64,000 nt of DNA from Xanthocytophaga flava. GTDB lineage: Bacteria; Bacteroidota; Bacteroidia; Cytophagales; 172606-1. Each line of letters starts with the position of its first letter. The stretch's first letter is position 1. Of the stretch, positions 17,846 to 25,922 are shown one piece after another. The notes beneath the pieces were generated by a model that had not been told where the DNA came from, did not search any database, and was given only the letters and a program-made list of their open reading frames with translations. The position numbers and the translations under genes were made by a program. Location of the stretch: assembly GCF_030068545.1 (NCBI RefSeq), contig NZ_JASJOR010000011.1, positions 62,001 through 126,000 on the forward strand. Reading direction: 5' to 3'.

Positions 17846-18910
17846 TTATCTGTTCCATCCTGGCGGTTGAAAGTTGGTGCGATATCCTGCATCTTCAATA
17901 CAGGCATAACACATAGGTGGAGGACCTGAAGCAGGTGCACAGAATGGTGGCTGGACTGGATTCGGAGTGTCATCAATCTGATTTCTCTCCTGCCAGTAGG
18001 GTCTCTGAATAATATCAGAAGCACCAAAAAAGCCGAGAACTTTTTCTTTAGAGTCTGCAATATTTTTGATGTTACCTACAATAGGAGCTGGTGCTGCATC
18101 AAATGGTCCACCTGTACTGGAAGTTTGTGCTTTCACAGAATTCCAGAATGCATAGGCATTACTTGTTAAAGATCGTTGCTCTATCAGTAGATAGTAAGGA
18201 GTATAGTTACTATAAGGGACAGTAGTAATTAGTTGTTTTTTGATTTGATTGCCATTTACATATTGGTCACCTGCTATATTGACACACGAACGGCATTGAG
18301 TGATATCCCAACAGTCTGTACAACATTCGCGACACTGTGTCCAGGTAGAGCTCCCATTAGGTAGAGCTACTAGTTCTGAATATTTGCAATAAGTTAGTTT
18401 CTCATAGTGTTGCCATTTCCATAAGTAACCATCTCCAGGTGTAGGTGCATCTGTTACATCGAGGTATACATTAATTTCTTTTTTCTCACGATTATATTCC
18501 CAATAGATATTATCAATTTGAGAAACGGGTTTCAACAAATCAGGTTCGGAAATATATTCTTTATCATCAGGCATTATGACATGTAGTTGGTAAGAACGCC
18601 CTACACTACCTTGAATGTATGTTTCATAGTTACCATTTCCTATATCTGTATAGTCTATCCGACTTTCGAGATCATCCGTAACATATACAATTGCTCCGGC
18701 AATGCCAATATTAGTACCGGCAGTGGCATTGGTATATACCGCTGAATGGGTAATACGTACTTTTTGCGGCCCTGGTAACGTAGAGATAAGCCCTTCTATC
18801 ACAATGCGTGATTCTGCTGTGTGAAGATCTGGGTCATAAGGTGTAATACACGAATTTGCCAGAAGTGAAGCTAGTAAGATATAAGACAAATACAGAATAG
18901 AGTGTCTCAT
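17846..18910 (-). CDS. DUF4249 lipoprotein
   Basis: 354 residues. The lipobox ends at Cys21 (LLANSCITPYDPDL), followed by the DUF4249 opening AESRIVIEGLISTLPGPQKVRI. The middle has a Cys-rich stretch (QCRECCTDCWDITQCRSC) that is typical of the family, and the end is rich in Pro and Cys (PPFCAPASGPPPMCYACIEDAG). DUF4249 proteins are encoded next to TonB receptors across Bacteroidota, by analogy with SusD-like surface partners, but their ligands are not known. It starts 17 bases after the TonB receptor stop. Confidence 0.88.
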   Translation of the reverse strand: MRHSILYLSYILLASLLANSCITPYDPDLHTAESRIVIEGLISTLPGPQKVRITHSAVYTNATAGTNIGIAGAIVYVTDDLESRIDYTDIGNGNYETYIQGSVGRSYQLHVIMPDDKEYISEPDLLKPVSQIDNIYWEYNREKKEINVYLDVTDAPTPGDGYLWKWQHYEKLTYCKYSELVALPNGSSTWTQCRECCTDCWDITQCRSCVNIAGDQYVNGNQIKKQLITTVPYSNYTPYYLLIEQRSLTSNAYAFWNSVKAQTSSTGGPFDAAPAPIVGNIKNIADSKEKVLGFFGASDIIQRPYWQERNQIDDTPNPVQPPFCAPASGPPPMCYACIEDAGYRTNFQPPGWNR

Positions 18911-18927
18911 AGGAGAAAGATGTATCT

Positions 18928-21759
18928 TTAAAATTTAAAATTATAAGTAAGAGAAGGGAAGGCTGCTCCAAATATGGAGAGCTTATAGGCATTGGCACTT
19001 CCACCTTCCTGTTTGAAGAACACCGAATAGGCATTATTACGGCTATAAAGGTTATATACAGCAAAAGTCCAGCTCTTATCTACCTTTTTCTTTTTCCGAT
19101 AGCCACTATCAATATTTACAGCTACATCTAGGCGGTGATAATCCGGGATTCTGCGTTGGTTGCGTAAACCATAATCTGGAATAATAATACCGCCATAAGC
19201 AAATTTGGATTCCGGATACGTGACAGGTCTGCCAGTGCTGTATGTGTAATTCATGGAAAACCCAATACGCTTCTTCAGTTGATAATTTAATACCAGATTG
19301 AACGTATGAGGTTTATCATAGTTGGCAGGATACCAGTCTCCTTCATTTACTTGTTCTCTGTCAATCTGACTTTTCATCTGAGCAAAAGTCCGGGCATAGG
19401 TATAACTCATCCAGCCTGTCAGATATTCTCCTATGTTTTTTCTTAACAGCAATTCTACACCATAGGATCGTCCCTGGCCCTGGAGAACTGCAGTTTCAAT
19501 GTTACGATTCAGAAAAACAACCGCATTATCTTTATAATCGAGGAAGTTGTAGATCTTTTTGTAATATACTTCAATGGAGGTCTCAAACATATTGCCGAAT
19601 AAGTTTCGGAAATAACCAACAGCAATCTGATCTCCTATTTGGGGCTTTAAATAGGTGTTGCTTAGCTGCCAGCGTGCGGTTGGGATAGCTGAGGCTGTAT
19701 TGGATATAAGATGAATATATTGTCGCATTCGGTTATAGCCGATCTTTATCGAACTGCTTTCATTGAGGCTGATCTTCAGAGATAATCTGGGTTCAAGGCC
19801 TCCATAGGTTTTTATGACAGAACCAGCTCCATAGCTTGTTGAATCGATAACCGATAGCGATTCTCTAGGTGAGTCTGGCGCATACATATTGACAGTGGCA
19901 GGGCCTATGTTCAGGTAATGGGAATATCGTAAGCCATAGGTGAGTGTCAGCATCTTGTTAATGGTGAAATCGTCCTCCAGATATATGGCTGTTTCTACAC
20001 CGTGTTCAGTGGATATAGAAATGGGGTTGATATCACTAGGTGGAGTAACTTCCAGATTTTCAGGTTGGACGAAATACCGGATGCCTTGTATACCAAAACT
20101 CAGTTTATGGTTGTCGTTCAACTGATAACTGAAATCAGAGTTGGCATCAAATTGCTTTAACTGGCTAGGTATCTTAAATTCATTTGGTGCAGTAGGGTTA
20201 ATAACCTTAGCTGTATAATTGCTATATGTAAGAGAGGTTGTGTTTGTTAACTTCTCGCTGAAGAAATGCTGCCATTTCAGTACACCATATTTGTTACTCC
20301 ATCGGTATTGTGTAATGGAAGAATTAACTGCAATGGTAAGAATGGAATCTGCATTGATTTGAAGAAAGTCATCACTGATATACCCTGACAGGCTTAATGT
20401 GTTTTTGGAGTTAATACGATAATCTGCCTTTGCATTTACATCATAGAAGTTGGCTCGTGTTTTGCGAAGTGATTCGTTCGGGAGATTTTTTAATAAAAAA
20501 TCTGTAAAACTGCCTCTTCCTGCTACAATAAATGAAAGCTTGTCTTTGATAATAGGAGCTTCAATTGCCAATCGACTGGCTACTAGCCCTATCCCGCCAT
20601 TTATAGTAACTTTTTGTGCATTGGCATCTTTCAGTTGAATATCTAGTACAGAAGATACTCTTCCGCCAAATCTGGCTGAAATCCCACCTCGATATAAAGT
20701 GACATCTCTTACAATATCTGGATTAAAAACAGAAAATAAGCCAAACATATGAGAGGTATTGTAGATAGGTGCATTATCCATCAGGATTAGGTTTTGATCT
20801 ATACTACCTCCTCGCACATTAAAACCAGTAGAACCTTCACCTACAGTACTTACTCCTGGTAGTAACAAAACGCTGCGGACAATATCAACTTCTCCTAACA
20901 AAGGAGGCATTTTTTTGATAGTACGGATATTCAGTTTGGTTATACCCATCTGAGTGGTTGAAATATTTCGGTCTGCAGCCTCTGCTGTGACTACTACTTC
21001 TCTCAAACGAATATCTGTGTTTAACAAACTTATATTGATAGTCTGGTTGGAGCGAACAGAAATTTGTCTCCTTTTGGATTGAAAGCCTACATAACTATAT
21101 ACCAGATTATAGGTTCCTGCTGGTAATGCCAATTGATAATTTCCATTTGCATCAGACAAAACCCCGGATCGCATCTCTTCTACATATACTGTAGCTCCTT
21201 CCAGTTTTTTATTATTGGTGGCATCAGTTAATAATCCTGTAATCGAATATGTATTTGTACCTCGTTTGGTAGTTATGAGATTCATTTTTTCCCGAATCGT
21301 TTCCTGAGAATCGTTAGTCGCTTCAGTTGAAGGTATATTTTCAGGATGTGGCTTTCGTCCCGCGGAATCTACCGTATGAGGAGACAATGATAGAGAGGAC
21401 AGGTCTTCTTTATTGATCAGTAAAATATAGTTAGAGTCATATAGTAAGTAACTTAACTGTGTAGAGGCAAGGATAGACGGCATGACCTGTGCAAGAGGTA
21501 CGTTGGTGAATGTGGCATAGACTTTTATTGTAGATACAACAGGTGTTTCATAGAAAAAATGTATCCTTTGCTGTTGTTGCAATGCTTGTTGTTCGAGAGA
21601 CTGCAAAACTTCACTCAGTGGTACATCTTTGAAGTTTCCTGAAAATCGGACTTGAGACAATTGTTGTCCCATGCATGTTTGCTTATAGACTAACATGCAT
21701 ACTAATTGCAGCAGCAAGCTTACTCTAAAATGGATAGAGAGGGCGTAGTTGTTTTTCAA
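18928..21759 (-). CDS. TonB-dependent receptor with STN and carboxypeptidase-like domains
   Basis: 943 residues. After the signal peptide comes an STN (secretin/TonB short N-terminal) domain at about 38-115 (VRFSGNFKDVPLSEVLQSLE...YILLINKED). A CarboxypepD_reg-like domain follows at about 170-255 (YSITGLLTDATNNKKLEGAT), then a plug (LLPGVSTVGEGSTGFNVRGG...GISARFGGRVSSV) and the barrel, ending in FPSLTYNFKF. An STN domain usually talks to a FecR-type anti-sigma factor, but no FecR gene is adjacent; the nearest ECF sigma gene (23288) has a different partner. First gene of a three-gene operon with DUF4249 and the MG2-like protein. Confidence 0.9.
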   Translation of the reverse strand: MKNNYALSIHFRVSLLLQLVCMLVYKQTCMGQQLSQVRFSGNFKDVPLSEVLQSLEQQALQQQQRIHFFYETPVVSTIKVYATFTNVPLAQVMPSILASTQLSYLLYDSNYILLINKEDLSSLSLSPHTVDSAGRKPHPENIPSTEATNDSQETIREKMNLITTKRGTNTYSITGLLTDATNNKKLEGATVYVEEMRSGVLSDANGNYQLALPAGTYNLVYSYVGFQSKRRQISVRSNQTINISLLNTDIRLREVVVTAEAADRNISTTQMGITKLNIRTIKKMPPLLGEVDIVRSVLLLPGVSTVGEGSTGFNVRGGSIDQNLILMDNAPIYNTSHMFGLFSVFNPDIVRDVTLYRGGISARFGGRVSSVLDIQLKDANAQKVTINGGIGLVASRLAIEAPIIKDKLSFIVAGRGSFTDFLLKNLPNESLRKTRANFYDVNAKADYRINSKNTLSLSGYISDDFLQINADSILTIAVNSSITQYRWSNKYGVLKWQHFFSEKLTNTTSLTYSNYTAKVINPTAPNEFKIPSQLKQFDANSDFSYQLNDNHKLSFGIQGIRYFVQPENLEVTPPSDINPISISTEHGVETAIYLEDDFTINKMLTLTYGLRYSHYLNIGPATVNMYAPDSPRESLSVIDSTSYGAGSVIKTYGGLEPRLSLKISLNESSSIKIGYNRMRQYIHLISNTASAIPTARWQLSNTYLKPQIGDQIAVGYFRNLFGNMFETSIEVYYKKIYNFLDYKDNAVVFLNRNIETAVLQGQGRSYGVELLLRKNIGEYLTGWMSYTYARTFAQMKSQIDREQVNEGDWYPANYDKPHTFNLVLNYQLKKRIGFSMNYTYSTGRPVTYPESKFAYGGIIIPDYGLRNQRRIPDYHRLDVAVNIDSGYRKKKKVDKSWTFAVYNLYSRNNAYSVFFKQEGGSANAYKLSIFGAAFPSLTYNFKF

Positions 21760-21953
21760 AATATGAAATTCTTTGAAAGGGTTATAATTTTAACTTCTAA
21801 AAAGATACTTCTATCGAAAAAAATATAGTTTCTGTGAAACTTTCAAATGAAATGTGGAACTTGACGGTGCCCTATAAGAAACTCTGCAAGTTATTGATAG
21901 CTAAATGCAAAGTATATAATTTTTCTAACAAACAATTGTTTTTATATTTGTTT

Positions 21954-22973
21954 ATGCGAAAATTCTACCCATACCTATTTTTATTTTTCATTGTTTGTGC
22001 CAGTTATGCTCAATGTGGTTTCGGAAGTCCAGCATTGATGAAGAAATTGGCTCAGCGAGAGTTGATTGTGATAATGGAGCAACCTTCGCAGAAAGTGATT
22101 GAGTTAATGAAGAAGAAAAAGAAACATGATCAGGTAGTAGCCTATGAAGAAGGAGTTGAGGCTTATAATGCAGCTTTGAAACATGCAGTGCAAAAATATT
22201 GGAAGTGGGATAGTTCTGCTAACTATATGACAATGAATGATGCAGATCGTCTGCGAAAAACACAGGTAAAAAACTATGCAGTTATTTACTGCACCACTAT
22301 CGATAACTTCACAATAAAAGGAGATGAGGGTGGCAGAAATCATCAACGACTATTGTTTCCTGAAAATTACAAACAACTAAATGCTCTTCGGGAGCATTGG
22401 CGTAATTATAGTGTAATGGAGATTAAGCTTTTAGAGGATTTGCCAAAGTCTCAACCTCTCTTCAGACAAAACCTTCCGAATATAACACCTGAAAAAGCTG
22501 ATTTGGTTTTTGGTGTTCAAGCTGTAGAGCATTATTTGATTGATAGTACCTTACAGGCCAGAGCAACACCTTATGAATGGGAAGAAGTGTTGCCACGTGC
22601 AGAAGCTGATATGCATGCCAAAACATTACTTTTACGTAAAGACTGGCTTGCGCAAGGCTTAACCTATGAGGACATTAAAGAAGTCTATCCGTATCCTTTT
22701 GTCATTGTAGACGCTAAACGCTTTAATGAAAGTGCTGTAAAGGGTAATCCAAATCTGGCCCTGCTACAGATAGTTCCAGAAATATTATCCAAAAGACAGA
22801 AAATCGTTACGAATTATTTGCATGCAGTTATTGATAGTATGACTGGACTGCCCCTTGGCTTTGTGCGTTTAAAGGCTGAAGATGGCAAAGACAAATACAT
22901 CAGTGAGGAAAGTATGAAAGAATTAGCTCAGTATTTAAAAAAAAGGACAATGACAGTGGTAGGAAATAAATAG
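21954..22973 (+). CDS. Secreted protein of unknown function
   Basis: 339 residues from the ATG at 21954, which gives a proper signal peptide (YPYLFLFFIVCASYAQCG). The frame is open from 21834, but the added 40 residues are not signal-like. The mature part is helical and charged (MKKKKKHDQVVAYEEGVEAY, EILSKRQKIVTNYLHAVID) with no motif I recognise. Two Cys lie near the N-terminus (AQCGFG and VIYCTT). It is divergent from the TonB-DUF4249 operon, with 194 bases between starts, and is followed by a GC-rich terminator. It could be functionally tied to either neighbour; no function can be claimed. Confidence 0.6.
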   Translation: MRKFYPYLFLFFIVCASYAQCGFGSPALMKKLAQRELIVIMEQPSQKVIELMKKKKKHDQVVAYEEGVEAYNAALKHAVQKYWKWDSSANYMTMNDADRLRKTQVKNYAVIYCTTIDNFTIKGDEGGRNHQRLLFPENYKQLNALREHWRNYSVMEIKLLEDLPKSQPLFRQNLPNITPEKADLVFGVQAVEHYLIDSTLQARATPYEWEEVLPRAEADMHAKTLLLRKDWLAQGLTYEDIKEVYPYPFVIVDAKRFNESAVKGNPNLALLQIVPEILSKRQKIVTNYLHAVIDSMTGLPLGFVRLKAEDGKDKYISEESMKELAQYLKKRTMTVVGNK

Positions 22974-23287
22974 CGATCTACTATATTGATAGCAAGTGAG
23001 TTAATTCTTTTAGTATTACTTTAACAGATTTTAGCATATAGAGAAGAATAGTATTGATACCTTTTGTTGTTTTTCCTGAGACTAGTATTTTGAGCCCGTT
23101 TTCGAACGGGTTTTTCTTTTGTCAATAGAGAATGAAAAAATATTTTAACTATAAGTATTTGATAGTGTGTGACTTATGTCGTGTGTGTTAAGAAAAATGA
23201 TTTTTTTTTAACCCTGGCGCAACCTGCCTTCGTTCTTTTGCATCTACCTTTTGAAAATCAATTACAACTAACACATTCAAAGAACGT
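22974..23287. other. 314-base gap before the sigma factor gene
   Basis: Contains the terminator at 23095-23117 and the promoter region of the ECF sigma gene. A near-consensus box TACCTTTT begins at 23245, but no good -33 element is visible. Nothing else seen. Confidence 0.45.
23095..23117 (+). terminator. Intrinsic terminator
   Basis: CCCGTT (23095-23100), loop TTCG, AACGGG (23105-23110), then TTTTTCTTTT. It ends the secreted-protein gene about 120 bases downstream of its stop. Confidence 0.8.
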
Positions 23288-23872
23288 ATGTTTCTACGCA
23301 TACAAAAATGGGATAACGAGGAAAAACTCATTCGGGCTTGTCAGCGGAATGATGCCGCTGCACAACGTGAAGTGTATAATCGGTATTCACGCAGAATGTT
23401 GGGTGTTTGTACTCGTTACATCAAAGATCAGATGGAAGCGGAGGATGTGATGATTAATGGTTTTCTGAAAATTTTTGAAAAAATAGATCAGTATCAGTTT
23501 GCAGGAAGCTTTGAAGGATGGATACGCCGTGTTATGGTTAATGAAGCATTACAACAAGTTCGTAGAAATAAAAGTGTTTTTCTGGAAGTGGAGATTGAAT
23601 CAGTTTACAATGATGAGGCAGTGATGCATATAGATGGAGATGAATTTGAGACAGAAGATTTGCTAGCTCTGATTCAGCAATTGCCTGACGGCTATCGCAC
23701 TGTTTTTAACTTGTATGCTATTGAAGGTTATTCACATAAGGAGATTGCAGAACAATTAGGTATTAGTGAAAATACATCTAAGTCACAGTTAAGCCGTGCA
23801 AGGGCATTGTTGCAGGAAAATTTGCGTAAGGCTGAAAAAAAAATGCTAAACGTGGAGAAACAGATAGGATAA
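23288..23872 (+). CDS. ECF RNA polymerase sigma factor
   Basis: 194 residues. Region 2 spans about residues 15-90, with a typical core DAAAQREVYNRYSRRMLGVC and FEGWIRRVMVNEALQQVRR. Region 4 spans about 120-175, with LPDGYRTVFNLYAIEGYSHK and the helix-turn-helix EIAEQLGISENTSKSQLSRA. It is of the Bacteroidota ECF type that is usually co-transcribed with an anti-sigma factor or envelope genes. The next gene, 108 bases downstream, encodes a single-span membrane protein that fits a cognate anti-sigma factor, and an outer-membrane protein follows. It probably directs transcription of its own operon in response to envelope conditions. Confidence 0.92.
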   Translation: MFLRIQKWDNEEKLIRACQRNDAAAQREVYNRYSRRMLGVCTRYIKDQMEAEDVMINGFLKIFEKIDQYQFAGSFEGWIRRVMVNEALQQVRRNKSVFLEVEIESVYNDEAVMHIDGDEFETEDLLALIQQLPDGYRTVFNLYAIEGYSHKEIAEQLGISENTSKSQLSRARALLQENLRKAEKKMLNVEKQIG

Positions 23873-23980
23873 CATAAATATTTGACTGTCTTTACCTGAT
23901 ATAATCCTATAAAATGGGAAAAAGTATAGTGAAAAAGGAGAATTATTGGTCAGTAGAAACAAAGTAAAACGAAGTAAGAT

Positions 23981-24763
23981 ATGCATAAACAAAAGAAACA
24001 TCCGGTTGATGATCTGTTTGCCAGACGGTTGTATGATGTCGAAAAAATGCCATCTTCTCGTGTATGGGATGAGCTTCAGGGAAGAATGACGAAAAAAAAA
24101 GAGAGTAGAAAAGGAGTGTATTTCTCTATTGCTGCTGCTATTGCTCTGCTTATTCTTGGATTGGTAGGCATACGTTATTGGAGAGAGGATACAGGTACAC
24201 AGATGGCAGTATCAGATCCGCATAAGGTAAGTAAGACTACTCCTGTAAAAAGCATAGAGGAGAAAGCAAAAGCTGAGAACACAAAAAAAGTAGAAATAAC
24301 CAGACCAAGAGCAGAATCAACTACAACTTATTCTGATAGTAAGACTGAGATATCTTCTAATCAAAAATCAGAGAAATCTGAAAAACAGACTAAGAAGAAA
24401 ACACTATCACCAGTGGAGCAGAATACGGATAAGTTAATCGCAAAGAGTCCAGACTTACCAGTGATAGAGAAAAAGACAACACAAGATGATAAGGTTATAG
24501 TTACTCAGAAGGAAGAGATAATTGCCAGTGCTGTTCCTTCTGTGAAGCCCGAGTCAACGTCACCAGGAAGTACTGTTACGGTGGTAGTAGTGGAAGTTGC
24601 TGACGAGAGTTTAACGGCATCAACTAAAGGAGATACTACAGAGCCTATTGCAAGGAAGGCAGGAAAGTTATGGCAGGCAATTAAGAAAGCTAAAAAATCG
24701 GAAATCAACCTGGACAAAGAAGCTATTGTTGCCTGGGTGAAGGACCGAAATACTAAAAACTGA
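23981..24763 (+). CDS. Single-span membrane protein, probable anti-sigma factor
   Basis: 260 residues. A cytoplasmic N-terminal part of about 45 residues contains DDLFARRLYDVEKMPSSRVWDEL, the kind of short helical segment seen in anti-sigma-like proteins of this phylum. One transmembrane helix follows (about 48-65, FSIAAAIALLILGLVGI), then a long, low-complexity, Lys/Thr/Ser/Glu-rich periplasmic region. There is no FecR domain. Location right after an ECF sigma gene is the main reason for the call. The periplasmic part may act as a flexible sensor or tether. Function is inferred. Confidence 0.6.
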   Translation: MHKQKKHPVDDLFARRLYDVEKMPSSRVWDELQGRMTKKKESRKGVYFSIAAAIALLILGLVGIRYWREDTGTQMAVSDPHKVSKTTPVKSIEEKAKAENTKKVEITRPRAESTTTYSDSKTEISSNQKSEKSEKQTKKKTLSPVEQNTDKLIAKSPDLPVIEKKTTQDDKVIVTQKEEIIASAVPSVKPESTSPGSTVTVVVVEVADESLTASTKGDTTEPIARKAGKLWQAIKKAKKSEINLDKEAIVAWVKDRNTKN

Positions 24764-24830
24764 TCACTCATAAATCCATATATTAAAAGTAAGAATGAAA
24801 GAAGGACTAAACACAATTCTATCTACAACT

Positions 24831-25856
24831 ATGAAACGGTTAATTTTTGTTACATTATTTTGGGGAGTGATGAGTACAGCAATGGCTTTTAATTCATCTC
24901 CTGAAGAGAGAAGGGATTCGATTATCATCCTTTTAGGTAAGAAAACACGTATTGCTATTCAGACAACTGATAAAGCCGAATTACAGGCACTGAGAAATTA
25001 TGACCTGAATGCATTGGTAAACAGGGTTATTGAGATTCAGGAAAAGACAGATGCCAGAGCAGGAAAGGATACCAGCTTTGTAATGAATGGAGATACTGTA
25101 TTGGTTCGTGATAATCAAGTAACTATAAAAGACACCGAACGAGGAGAATCTACTTTTTCTATCCGAATCGGAGGAAAAGATGGAGATGTAAGTAGCGGTG
25201 ATTCTACCTCTAATTCTCAGCCTAGAGTATATAAGCGCAAACGTACCAGTAGTGAATGGTATTTTGACCTTGGTTTGGATAATTACCTGACAGGAGATGG
25301 CAAATTTCCGGAACAAAATCTTAATTATGCATTGAGACCTTTAGGGTCACGATATGTAGCTATATCCCATATTTATAAAACACGTATTGGCGGTAGCCGT
25401 AGTCCTTTGTCGCTTACCTATGGATTGGAAGCTAGTTTTTATAACTATATGTTTGATAGCAATACACGAATTGAAAAAGGGGCTACTAGTGCGGAATTTG
25501 TGGAGGTGATGGATGGGGCAAATGCCAAAGATCTAAAGAAGTCAAAGCTGACTGCTATCTATGCAAGTATACCCGTAATGCCTGTATTACAATTTGGACA
25601 CTCCCGCAGATCGTTTCGTTTTGGAGTAGGGGGATTTGTTGGATACAGACTACATAGTTACTCTAAAATAAAAGATTCCGATGGCAAGAAAGATCATGAA
25701 ACCAGTAACTTCTATCTGAATAATGTTAGATATGGTGTGCAGGCATTGGTAGGTATCCGAGGAATTGATCTTTTCTTCAAGTATGATCTGAACCCGTTAT
25801 TTACAGAAGAGCATGGTCCTGATTTACGTTCGATTGCTTTTGGATTTAGATTCTAA
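24831..25856 (+). CDS. Outer-membrane beta-barrel protein of the sigma operon
   Basis: 341 residues from the ATG at 24831, which gives a signal peptide (MKRLIFVTLFWGVMSTAMAF). An ATG 36 bases upstream is also in frame. Residues about 20-110 form a charged, alpha-helical region with ELQALRNYDLNALVNRVIE, followed by a beta-strand-rich part with alternating aromatic residues (SEWYFDLGLDNYLTG, SFRFGVGGFVGYRLH, GVQALVGIRGIDLFFKYDLN) and a C-terminal FGFRF that fits a BAM signal. It starts 67 bases after the putative anti-sigma gene. A probable target of the sigma factor; function unknown. Confidence 0.68.
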   Translation: MKRLIFVTLFWGVMSTAMAFNSSPEERRDSIIILLGKKTRIAIQTTDKAELQALRNYDLNALVNRVIEIQEKTDARAGKDTSFVMNGDTVLVRDNQVTIKDTERGESTFSIRIGGKDGDVSSGDSTSNSQPRVYKRKRTSSEWYFDLGLDNYLTGDGKFPEQNLNYALRPLGSRYVAISHIYKTRIGGSRSPLSLTYGLEASFYNYMFDSNTRIEKGATSAEFVEVMDGANAKDLKKSKLTAIYASIPVMPVLQFGHSRRSFRFGVGGFVGYRLHSYSKIKDSDGKKDHETSNFYLNNVRYGVQALVGIRGIDLFFKYDLNPLFTEEHGPDLRSIAFGFRF

Positions 25857-25873
25857 GAACATTCTGACCCTCT

Positions 25874-25913
25874 ATAAAAATAAACCCCTTTACTAACAGG
25901 GGTTTATTTTTAT
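25874..25913. terminator. Bidirectional terminator between convergent genes
   Basis: ATAAAAATAAACCCC (25874-25888) and GGGGTTTATTTTTAT (25899-25913) form a perfect 15-bp stem. A and T tracts lie on both sides. It serves the gene ending at 25856 (plus) and the one ending at 25923 (minus). Confidence 0.85.
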
Positions 25914-25922
25914 ATCACTTGA

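Noticed and set aside
18928..23872. STN receptor and nearby ECF sigma factor as one Fec-like signalling system
   Set aside because: They are over 1.5 kb apart on opposite strands, a FecR gene is missing, and the sigma has another likely partner.
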